Below are positions 53,704-60,599 of a stretch of 64,000 nt of DNA, one piece after another. The stretch's first letter is position 1, and the number at the start of each line of letters is the position of its first letter. A model generated the notes under the pieces. It was given only the letters and a program-made list of their open reading frames with translations, was not told where the DNA came from and searched no databases. This DNA is from an uncultured Lachnospiraceae bacterium (GTDB taxonomy: Bacteria > Bacillota > Clostridia > Lachnospirales > Lachnospiraceae), in NCBI GenBank assembly GCA_910588655.1, contig CAJUPJ010000002.1, positions 1 through 64,000 of the forward strand, given 5' to 3'. The translations under genes were made by a program, and so were the position numbers.

Positions 53704-53886
53704 ATAAAAGGAGCAGCCGCCCACAAAGTGGTTAGCCTCCCAGGTTTATTTACGCTTGTTATTCCTACTGTCTATGTAGGCAAGCAACGCAATAAGAAAC
53801 GTTCCAAAAAGGAATAATAAAGACAAAGCTTCATATGTACTCATATGCGCCACCTCCCTTCTTATGCATAATAAGGGAGGTTTTTT
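53704..53886 (+). ncRNA. Predicted antisense antitoxin RNA of type I system
   Basis: The region between the plus-strand promoter and a terminator (CCTCCCTT at 53853-53860 pairing with AAGGGAGG at 53873-53880, then TTTTTT at 53881-53886) gives a 183-base RNA complementary to the whole toxin reading frame and its ribosome site. No plus-strand gene is present. This is the geometry of RatA/SR4-like antitoxins in Firmicutes. Inferred from promoter and terminator signals. Confidence 0.65.
53746..53844 (-). CDS. Holin-like small toxin (TxpA/BsrG-type, type I)
   Basis: A 32-residue minus-strand peptide, MSTYEALSLLFLFGTFLIAL followed by LAYIDSRNNKRK. It begins with the MSTYEALxLLxxFGxxxIALL pattern of the putative holin-like toxin family, with one membrane helix and a basic tail. 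Its ribosome site GGGAGGTG (53851-53858, minus strand) is sequestered in a leader hairpin CCTCCCTT/AAGGGAGG. Toxins of this type damage the membrane when unpaired from their antisense RNA. It is too short for usual gene finders. A promoter lies upstream on the minus strand. Confidence 0.82.
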   Translation of the reverse strand: MSTYEALSLLFLFGTFLIALLAYIDSRNNKRK

Positions 53887-53918
53887 CTACCTTGTAACAC
53901 AGTTGCCCCTGTGACAAG

Positions 53919-53947
53919 ATTATACCATATATGGCAGTATACAGCAA
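53919..53947 (-). promoter_or_regulatory. Promoter of the toxin mRNA
   Basis: On the minus strand TTGCTG (53947-53942), 17 bases, TATAAT (53924-53919). Transcription would begin near 53912, giving a leader of about 68 bases with the ribosome site in a hairpin. Confidence 0.65.
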
Positions 53948-54008
53948 TATTTTGTGGAATTGTGCAAATTATTCCAGATAATTTTGACTGTGTATGCATA
54001 ATTACAGG

Positions 54009-54061
54009 TTGACAAACATACTAATGGTATGTTATAGTATAAACATACTGATAGTATGTTT
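54009..54061 (+). promoter_or_regulatory. tetR promoter with two operator palindromes
   Basis: TTGACA (54009-54014), 18 bases, TATAGT (54033-54038). Two related palindromes overlap the promoter: AACATACTAATGGTATGTT (54015-54033) and AAACATACTGATAGTATGTT plus T (54041-54061). This placement on both sides of the -10 is typical of self-repression by the adjacent TetR protein. Confidence 0.85.
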
Positions 54062-54075
54062 GGAGGCAGGATATA

Positions 54076-54729
54076 ATGGCAAGAAATAAGCATCCAGAAG
54101 AAACAGTTAATTTAATACTGGATACGGCTTTCCGCCTGTTTATGGAAAAAGGTTATGAATACACATCTATACAGGATATTATTGATAACTTAGGAGGGCT
54201 TAGCAAAGGCGCAATTTACCATCATTTTAAATCCAAAGAGGATATGCTTATTGCAGTTACTGACAGGATGACAGCAGACTCTAATAAAATCCTGGCTGAT
54301 ATACGTGACAATCCTGGTATTAGTGGAAAAGAAAAGTTAAAAACAATATTTAAAACATCTGTCAACAGGTCTGTTAATAATGATATTTTTTCTGTTTGCC
54401 CTAACTTTAAAAATAATTCTAAACTTTTGTTCAGCCTGTTACATGAAACAGTACATGAAGCAGCACCAGATTATATTGCACCAATTATTAAACAAGGCAT
54501 TTCAGACGGTTCTATACAGACAGAATATCCAGAACAGCTTGCAGAGCTTATTATACTTGCTGCTAATATATGGATGAACCCTATGGTATTTGATAATACA
54601 AAAGAAGAAATATATTGCAAGTTTATGGTATTCAGGCAGATGATGCAGGGATTTGGGCTTGATATTATAGATGATGAAATATTAGGCAGAATGATGGAAC
54701 TTGTGTCTATTTATGAAGAAAAGAAATAA
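54076..54729 (+). CDS. TetR-family transcriptional regulator
   Basis: 217 residues. DNA-binding domain: LILDTAFRLFMEKGYEYTSI followed by QDIIDNLGGLSKGAIYHHFK and SKEDMLIAV, the TetR helix-turn-helix. The C-terminal ligand pocket is variable, as usual. ATG 54076 follows GGAGG. It probably represses itself through the twin palindromes just upstream and controls the MFS gene that follows at 54806. Confidence 0.95.
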   Translation: MARNKHPEETVNLILDTAFRLFMEKGYEYTSIQDIIDNLGGLSKGAIYHHFKSKEDMLIAVTDRMTADSNKILADIRDNPGISGKEKLKTIFKTSVNRSVNNDIFSVCPNFKNNSKLLFSLLHETVHEAAPDYIAPIIKQGISDGSIQTEYPEQLAELIILAANIWMNPMVFDNTKEEIYCKFMVFRQMMQGFGLDIIDDEILGRMMELVSIYEEKK

Positions 54730-54733
54730 AAAT

Positions 54734-54753
54734 CTGCCCTTATAAAAGGGCAG
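54734..54753 (+). terminator. Hairpin after tetR (possible attenuating terminator)
   Basis: CTGCCCTT (54734-54741), ATAA, AAGGGCAG (54746-54753), followed by an AT-rich tract (ATAAAATTTTAATTTT). It would reduce read-through into the MFS gene. Confidence 0.6.
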
Positions 54754-54774
54754 ATAAAATTTTAATTTTATACA

Positions 54775-54789
54775 TACCGACGTTCGGTA
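54775..54789 (+). promoter_or_regulatory. Palindrome upstream of the MFS gene
   Basis: TACCGA-CGT-TCGGTA, a 6-base inverted repeat around 3 bases, 2 bases before the AAAGGAGG of the MFS gene. Its sequence differs from the two tetR operators, so another repressor could act here, or the palindrome could be a small RNA hairpin at the ribosome site. Confidence 0.5.
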
Positions 54790-54805
54790 CTAAAAGGAGG
54801 TTAAT

Positions 54806-56053
54806 ATGGGAAGTGGATTATTTAAAAAGGATTTTACTTTAGTAGTAATTGGGCAGATTATTTCACTATTTGGAAATGCTGCAATAAGGTTTGCAATGCC
54901 GTTGTATTTATTGAACGAAACAGGTTCTTCTGCACTTTTTGGGACAGTTACGGCATGTGCTTTTATTCCTGCAATACTTTTATCACCTGTGGGCGGGATA
55001 ATTGCAGACAGGGTAAATAAAAGAAATATTATGGTTATTCTGGATTTTTTAACATCTATAGTAATACTTATATTCTCATTATTACTGGGCAGGGTAGAAC
55101 TTATAGTCCTGGTGGCTGTAACAATGATGTTTTTGTATGGGATAGCGGGTGCATACCAGCCTTCTGTACAGGCAAGCATACCAGCACTGGTAAGCCAGGA
55201 TAATATTATGGCAGCCAATTCCGTTATTAATACTATAAGTTCTTTTTCATCTTTAACAGGACCAGTAATTGGAGGGATTTTATACAGTGCATATGGATTA
55301 AAGCCTGTATTATATGTGTGCATTGCATGTTTCTTTGTATCAGCATTTATGGAAATATTTATTAAAATACCATTTAAAAAACAGGCGCAGGATGGCAGTA
55401 TATTACATATAGCAAAGGAGGATTTATTAAGAGGGCTGGATTTTATAAGAAAAGACCAGCCTGTTATTGGAAAGGTTCTTATTATTACCTGTGGGTTAAA
55501 CCTGTTTTTAGCTGCTATGATAGTTACAGGCATGCCATATATAATAACAGAAGTGCTTATGCCCGGGTCATTGCAGGCAAACAAGCTTTGTGGTTATGCA
55601 GAAGGTGCCCTGGCAGCAGGCGGGCTGGCAGGAGGTATATTTGCTGGTGTATTTGCAGGTAAACTTTCAGTTAAAAAAGCAGGCATGTTGTTAACTGGCT
55701 GCGCATTAAGCATATTTCCTGTAAGCATTGCGCTGGTGCTGCCATTTCCGGGCATTACAAGTTATATAATTATGGCAGTATGTTTTTTTATAATAATGGT
55801 ATTATCAACAATTTTTACTATACAGATGCTGTCTTTTGTACAGTCAGTAACGCCACAGGATTTAACAGGGAAAGTAATGGCTGTTATACTTGCAGGTTCA
55901 ATGTGTTCACAGCCTTTAGGCAACGCATTATATGGAATTTTCTTTGAAATCTGTAAAGGATATGAATTTGCAGTAATATTATTTGCAGGGGTTACTTCAT
56001 TAATAGTTGCAATTAGCAGTAAAAATATATTTAAAAAATATGATGTTGAATAA
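54806..56053 (+). CDS. MFS transporter (drug or metabolite exporter)
   Basis: 415 residues with 12 predicted helices and the loop 2-3 pattern GGIIADRVNKRNIMVILDFL (MFS motif A-like). N-terminal VVIGQIISLFGNAAIRFAMP and AGAYQPSVQASIPALVSQDN match the multidrug MFS group (EntS/DHA-like). Preceding TetR suggests induction by a transported compound. ATG 54806 follows AAAGGAGG. Confidence 0.92.
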   Translation: MGSGLFKKDFTLVVIGQIISLFGNAAIRFAMPLYLLNETGSSALFGTVTACAFIPAILLSPVGGIIADRVNKRNIMVILDFLTSIVILIFSLLLGRVELIVLVAVTMMFLYGIAGAYQPSVQASIPALVSQDNIMAANSVINTISSFSSLTGPVIGGILYSAYGLKPVLYVCIACFFVSAFMEIFIKIPFKKQAQDGSILHIAKEDLLRGLDFIRKDQPVIGKVLIITCGLNLFLAAMIVTGMPYIITEVLMPGSLQANKLCGYAEGALAAGGLAGGIFAGVFAGKLSVKKAGMLLTGCALSIFPVSIALVLPFPGITSYIIMAVCFFIIMVLSTIFTIQMLSFVQSVTPQDLTGKVMAVILAGSMCSQPLGNALYGIFFEICKGYEFAVILFAGVTSLIVAISSKNIFKKYDVE

Positions 56054-56078
56054 ATTTACAATAAGACACAAAATAATA

Positions 56079-56096
56079 AAATAACTGCAAATTATA
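56079..56096. repeat. Solo terminal fragment of the palindromic repeat
   Basis: AAATAACTGCAAATTATAGG resembles the GATAACTGCAAATTATC right end of copies 2 and 8. No partner arm is nearby. Confidence 0.45.
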
Positions 56097-56132
56097 GGAG
56101 GAAGAAATTATCCCAAAAAATATATACAGGGA

Positions 56133-56185
56133 TTGACAAATTGGCTGCGATTAGGTATTATTAACTATAGTTAGATATTGCTAAC
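56133..56185 (+). promoter_or_regulatory. Promoter of DUF2325 gene with operator-like palindromes
   Basis: TTGACA (56133-56138), 17 bases, TATTAT (56156-56161). Immediately after are TAACTATAGTTA (56162-56173, perfect) and GTTAGATATTGCTAAC (56170-56185, half-sites GTTAG/CTAAC). The overlap with the transcription start is the position of a repressor site; metal-responsive repressors of DtxR type use GTTAG-like half-sites, which makes this a guess. Confidence 0.65.
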
Positions 56186-56231
56186 ATAAAAGAACCCATA
56201 TATTTTGTTATTTAGAAAGGAAGAGGCATAT

Positions 56232-56513
56232 ATGAGTGTTGTTATTGTAGGAGGGCATGACAGGATGGTCTGCCAGTATAAAAAGATTTGCAAAGATTAC
56301 CATTGTAAGGCAAAGATATTTACACAAATGCCAGGAAATCTTAAAAATATGATTGGTAAGCCTGATTTGCTGGTTTTGTTTACTAATACTGTATCCCATA
56401 AAATGGCAAAGTGTGCTGTTGATGAAGCAGAAAAGTGTAATGCAGATATTGTAAGATGCCATACAAGCAGCGGGGCTGCCCTGGATAAAATCCTGGAAAA
56501 AGCCTGTTGCTGA
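56232..56513 (+). CDS. DUF2325 protein
   Basis: 93 residues fit DUF2325: MSVVIVGGHDRMVCQYKKIC, GKPDLLVLFTNTVSHKMAKC, ADIVRCHTSSGAAL, with conserved Cys and His residues that may bind metal. Its fold is small alpha/beta, cytoplasmic. ATG 56232 with GAAAGGAAGAGG before it. Single-gene unit with its own promoter. Biochemical role unknown. Confidence 0.88.
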   Translation: MSVVIVGGHDRMVCQYKKICKDYHCKAKIFTQMPGNLKNMIGKPDLLVLFTNTVSHKMAKCAVDEAEKCNADIVRCHTSSGAALDKILEKACC

Positions 56514-56745
56514 TATAAAAAGCCTGTATTTTCCGTTATAGGGGATGCGGGCTTTGTTTTTTCTGGTCAAAACAGGGCATACTAAAGGTGTAGTGAAAAT
56601 ATTTAAATAAAATGTAATAAATTTGTTGAATGTACCTATTGTAATAATTATTTTAATTGGTTATTATGATAAATAGTAGTGATTTACAGCTTAAAAACAG
56701 ACAAGGGCTGCGTAACCTTTCATAAATTTTTATGGAGGGTTATAT

Positions 56746-57378
56746 ATGGGAAAGAAAAATATTATAATAATTACAGCCTGTATCATATTTATAGTATTTT
56801 CTGGTATTCTTTATTTACAGCCAGGAGGCAGTAAAAGTACCAGTTTCACCAGGAATACAGGTGAAGATATGTTACAGCATGAAGAAACAGCAATTAATGA
56901 AAACGGGCAGGAAACAGAAGAAAGCAATAAAACAGATAATACAAATAAAACAGATGTGATAGCTGTGTATATATGTGGTGCTGTGAAGCATCCAGGTGTA
57001 TACAGTTTATTAAACGGGCAAAGAATTTGTGATGCTGTTAAATCAGCAGGGGGATTTAAGAAATCTGCTGACCGTTCTGCCATAAATCTTGCAAAGGTAC
57101 TGGCAGATGGTGAACAGGTAGTTGTACTGTCTAAAAAGCAGGTATTGCGTAATAATAAAAATAATAACAGCCAGCCACAAAAAGAGGGCAGGCTTGTAAA
57201 TATAAATACTGCATCAAAAGAGGAACTTATGTCCCTGCCTGGTATTGGGGAGAGCAAGGCAGATGCGGTAATGGATTACCGGTTGTCTTGCAGTTTTAAA
57301 AGTATTGATGATATAAAAAATGTTACTGGAATTAAAGATGGCGTTTTTAACCAGATAAAAGACCAGATTACTGTATAA
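56746..57378 (+). CDS. comEA: ComEA-family DNA-binding protein
   Basis: 210 residues: membrane anchor at about 5-25, a Ser/Thr/Glu/Asn-rich linker, an SLBB domain (YICGAVKHPGVYSL ... GQRICDAVKSAGGF), and a helix-hairpin-helix pair LVNINTASKEELMSLPGIGE followed by SKADAVMDYR. It binds double-stranded DNA outside the membrane and passes it to ComEC during natural transformation. It heads a gene line ending in comEC, with three signalling or envelope genes in between. ATG 56746 follows GGAGGG. Confidence 0.95.
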   Translation: MGKKNIIIITACIIFIVFSGILYLQPGGSKSTSFTRNTGEDMLQHEETAINENGQETEESNKTDNTNKTDVIAVYICGAVKHPGVYSLLNGQRICDAVKSAGGFKKSADRSAINLAKVLADGEQVVVLSKKQVLRNNKNNNSQPQKEGRLVNINTASKEELMSLPGIGESKADAVMDYRLSCSFKSIDDIKNVTGIKDGVFNQIKDQITV

Positions 57379-57396
57379 ATGGAAGGATGGAAAACA

Positions 57397-58083
57397 ATGG
57401 CTAGAAAAGTTTTAGTAGTTGATGACGAGAAATTAATTGTTAAAGGAATCCGTTTCAGCCTGGAGCAAGATGGTATGGAGGTTGACTGTGCATATGACGG
57501 GCAGGAAGCGCTTGATTATATTAATAAGAACAAATATGATGTTATACTGTTAGATGTTATGCTGCCAGTGCTTAACGGCTTTGAAGTATGCCAGCAGATA
57601 CGTGAATTTTCAAATGTGCCTGTAATTATGCTTACTGCCAAGGGTGATGATATGGATAAGATTTTAGGGCTTGAGTATGGTGCAGATGATTATATTACAA
57701 AACCATTTAACATACTGGAAGTTAAGGCACGTATTAAAGCAATTATAAGAAGAAGTTCTGTAACAGAAACTAAAGAACCGCCAAAGGTTTATTCATATAA
57801 TGGTTTAAGGATTGATATAGAAAGCAGGAGAGGCTATATAAATGACCAGGAAGTAAACCTTACAGCAAAGGAATTTGACCTTTTAGAGCTTCTTATGCTT
57901 CATCCAAATAAAGTTTATGGCAGGGAAGAGCTGCTTAATACAGTGTGGGGGTATGACTATCCAGGCGATGTAAGGACTGTGGATGTACATATCCGCCGTT
58001 TAAGGGAAAAGATAGAGGAGTCCCCAAGCAATCCTGTTTTTATCCATACTAAATGGGGTGTTGGTTATTATTTCCAGAAATAA
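57397..58083 (+). CDS. OmpR/PhoB-type response regulator
   Basis: 228 residues. Receiver: KVLVVDDEKLIVKGIRF, phospho-Asp in YDVILLDVMLPVLNG (about residue 52), IMLTAKGDD, and Lys in YITKPF. Output: winged helix ending DVRTVDVHIRRLREKIEESP. ATG 57397 follows GGAAGG; it starts 18 bases after comEA and precedes its kinase by 24 bases, clearly co-transcribed. It resembles the WalR/PhoP class. Confidence 0.96.
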   Translation: MARKVLVVDDEKLIVKGIRFSLEQDGMEVDCAYDGQEALDYINKNKYDVILLDVMLPVLNGFEVCQQIREFSNVPVIMLTAKGDDMDKILGLEYGADDYITKPFNILEVKARIKAIIRRSSVTETKEPPKVYSYNGLRIDIESRRGYINDQEVNLTAKEFDLLELLMLHPNKVYGREELLNTVWGYDYPGDVRTVDVHIRRLREKIEESPSNPVFIHTKWGVGYYFQK

Positions 58084-58107
58084 CATAAGCTGTATGGAGG
58101 AAACGCT

Positions 58108-59544
58108 TTGAAAAACACTTGGAGCAGTCTGTTATATAATATTAGGAGTATGCGTGTCCAGGTATTCGGGTTACTGCTTTGCACTGGGCTTATCCCTATA
58201 ATATTTCTATTTACTGTAATAACAAATACATATGATACACAGATGGTTTCACAAAGAACAGATGAATTACAGTCATGCGGGACAGTTATATCAAACCTTA
58301 TTGTTTCATCAGGTTATCTTTCAGGGAATAATTCTGGCAATGTAGATAGTGAAACAGAAGAAATAGCCAATATATACCAGGGACGTATAATTATAGTTGA
58401 TAAAGATTTAAAGATAGTAAAAGATACGTATGGCATAGAAGAAGGCAAAACACTGATTTCTACAGAAGTAGTAAAGTGCTTTAGTGGTAATAGTGAGAAG
58501 AAATATGTAAATGATTTAGGCGGGTACATGCAGCTTACAATGCCTATAACAGACCCTGTTGTTAATGAAGTGTGTGGTGTAATTGTAATAAGCTATTCTG
58601 TCAGGAACCTGGCAAATATATCACGTGAAGTGTCACACAGGACGCTTTTCCTGCTTCTTGGAATTGCACTTATTATTATTATCCTGTCATTTGCATGTTC
58701 AATACTGCTTACGTCACCTTTAAAGAAGGTTACAGATTCAATTAATGATATATCAAAAGGTGATATGGAGATAAAGCTTGATATGCATGGGTATTCTGAA
58801 CTTGTAAAGATTTCAGAGTCTTTTAACCAGATGACAGAAGTAATAAGGAAACAGGAGATTTCCAGGCAGGAGTTTGTTTCTAATGTTTCGCATGAGCTTA
58901 AAACCCCGCTTGCTTCAATGAAGGTGCTGTCAGACTCGCTTCTTTCACAGGAAGGCATGCCAGAAGAAATATACCGTGAATTCTTAGGTGATATAACGAC
59001 AGAAATTGAAAGGATGACACGTATAATTAATGACCTTCTTTCAATGGTTAAAATGGATAAAAACAGTGCTTCAATGCAGGTAACTAATATAAGCATTAAT
59101 GAGCTTTTAGAACAGCTTCTTAAGCGTTTGCGCCCGATAGCAGCGAAGCGTAATATAGAACTTATATTTGAAAGCTACCGTCCGGTTATGGCGGATGTAG
59201 ATGAGGTCAAGATATCAATAGCATTAAATAATATTATTGAAAATGCAATCAAGTATAATTATGATGACGGATGGGTAAGGGTTACTTTAAATGCAGACCA
59301 TAAATTTTTCTTTGTTACAATACAGGATTCAGGTGTTGGAATACCAGAAGACTTGCAGGACAGTGTATTTGAAAGGTTTTACAGGGTGGACAAGGCAAGG
59401 TCAAGGGAAACAGGTGGTACAGGGCTTGGGCTTTCAATTACAAGAAATGCAGTCCTTTTGCACAGGGGTTCAATAAAGCTTTACAGCAAGGAAAAAGAAG
59501 GAACTACATTTACAATCAGGATACCACTTAACTATATACCGTAA
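58108..59544 (+). CDS. HAMP-containing sensor histidine kinase
   Basis: 478 residues with TTG start after TGGAGG. Helix 1 (about 18-40), extracytoplasmic sensor (about 42-175), helix 2 (about 178-200), HAMP (about 200-250), HisKA with phospho-His in FVSNVSHELKTPLASMK, N box NNIIENAIKYN, and G boxes DSGVGIPED and GGTGLGLSI. It pairs with the regulator just upstream; the sensed signal is unknown. GerMN lipoprotein and comEC follow in the same direction. Confidence 0.96.
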   Translation: MKNTWSSLLYNIRSMRVQVFGLLLCTGLIPIIFLFTVITNTYDTQMVSQRTDELQSCGTVISNLIVSSGYLSGNNSGNVDSETEEIANIYQGRIIIVDKDLKIVKDTYGIEEGKTLISTEVVKCFSGNSEKKYVNDLGGYMQLTMPITDPVVNEVCGVIVISYSVRNLANISREVSHRTLFLLLGIALIIIILSFACSILLTSPLKKVTDSINDISKGDMEIKLDMHGYSELVKISESFNQMTEVIRKQEISRQEFVSNVSHELKTPLASMKVLSDSLLSQEGMPEEIYREFLGDITTEIERMTRIINDLLSMVKMDKNSASMQVTNISINELLEQLLKRLRPIAAKRNIELIFESYRPVMADVDEVKISIALNNIIENAIKYNYDDGWVRVTLNADHKFFFVTIQDSGVGIPEDLQDSVFERFYRVDKARSRETGGTGLGLSITRNAVLLHRGSIKLYSKEKEGTTFTIRIPLNYIP

Positions 59545-59600
59545 CAGGCTTTCCAGGAAAAGCCAGGACTATAAAAGCATCACAGATATGGGGGCTTATC

Positions 59601-60578
59601 ATGGGGAAATCCATTTTTAATAAAATAATAATACTGGCTGTTCCTTTGGTTTTTTCATGTTTTCTGGTTTCCTGCCAGGGCAGCAGGGATGAAGATTATG
59701 AAGGCTATTATATATTCGGGCTTGATGCTAATGAAACTAAGGTTGTATTTGAAAAATACAGCCCTGTTTCAGAAGATATAGAAGCGCTTGTCGTGGAATT
59801 TTTAGATAGAATGTCAAATGAACCAGAAGATATTTATATGAAAAAGGCCATACCTGATGATGTGGAAATAGATAATTATGTTTTATCAGAAGAGGGCGGG
59901 CTTTCACTGTATTTTAATTCATCATATGGCAATTATACAGGTGTATCTGAAATACTCAGAAGGGCAGCAGTTGTAAAAACTTTATGCCAGATACCAGATA
60001 TAACAGATATACAGTTTTATGTTTCAGGACAGCCGCTTACTACCTCGAATATGGATGCCATAGGGCTTATGCGGGCTGATGATTTTATTGATAATACAGG
60101 TGGTGAAACAAGTTATAAACAAAATACAACGCTTAATATGTATTTTTCAGATTATAAAGGTACAGCGCTTGTTGAAGTGCCAGTAGAAATTACTTATGAT
60201 GCAACTATACCATTAGAGCAGCTTGCAGTTGAGCAGCTTATGAAAGGGCCATATTCTATTGAAGGTGTTAATAAGAGAAGCCTGCTTCCTACAATACCTG
60301 GGGGTACAAGGCTTAATAAAGTTACAGTAAGGGAAAATACATGTTATGTGGACTTTTCTTCTGAATTTTTAAATAAACGTAAATCAATTACAGCCGATGT
60401 TGCGATTTACTCTGTTGTAAATACACTTGTTGAACTTTCAACAGTTAATAAAGTACAGTTCAGCATAGATGGGGAACAGGTTCTTGAGTACAGTACATCA
60501 ATTAATTTTGGAGAACCATTTGAAAGAAACCTTGACCTGGTGCTTTCAAATGCACCTGTTTTATTAGATGAGGAATAG
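59601..60578 (+). CDS. GerMN-domain lipoprotein
   Basis: 325 residues with a lipobox at FLVSC (about residue 25), hence lipid-anchored outside. Two GerMN-like repeats follow: GLSLYFNSSYGNYTGVSEIL, VVKTLCQIPDITDIQFYVSG, and the second LEQLAVEQLMKGP, TIPGGTRLNKVTVRENTCYV followed by DFSSEF and INKVQFSIDGE. GerM domains bind peptidoglycan-associated partners in spores; several Firmicutes place such lipoproteins next to a WalRK-like kinase pair, as here. ATG 59601 is about 8 bases after GGGG. Confidence 0.9.
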   Translation: MGKSIFNKIIILAVPLVFSCFLVSCQGSRDEDYEGYYIFGLDANETKVVFEKYSPVSEDIEALVVEFLDRMSNEPEDIYMKKAIPDDVEIDNYVLSEEGGLSLYFNSSYGNYTGVSEILRRAAVVKTLCQIPDITDIQFYVSGQPLTTSNMDAIGLMRADDFIDNTGGETSYKQNTTLNMYFSDYKGTALVEVPVEITYDATIPLEQLAVEQLMKGPYSIEGVNKRSLLPTIPGGTRLNKVTVRENTCYVDFSSEFLNKRKSITADVAIYSVVNTLVELSTVNKVQFSIDGEQVLEYSTSINFGEPFERNLDLVLSNAPVLLDEE

Positions 60579-60599
60579 CACATTTAAGGAGGGGATCAG

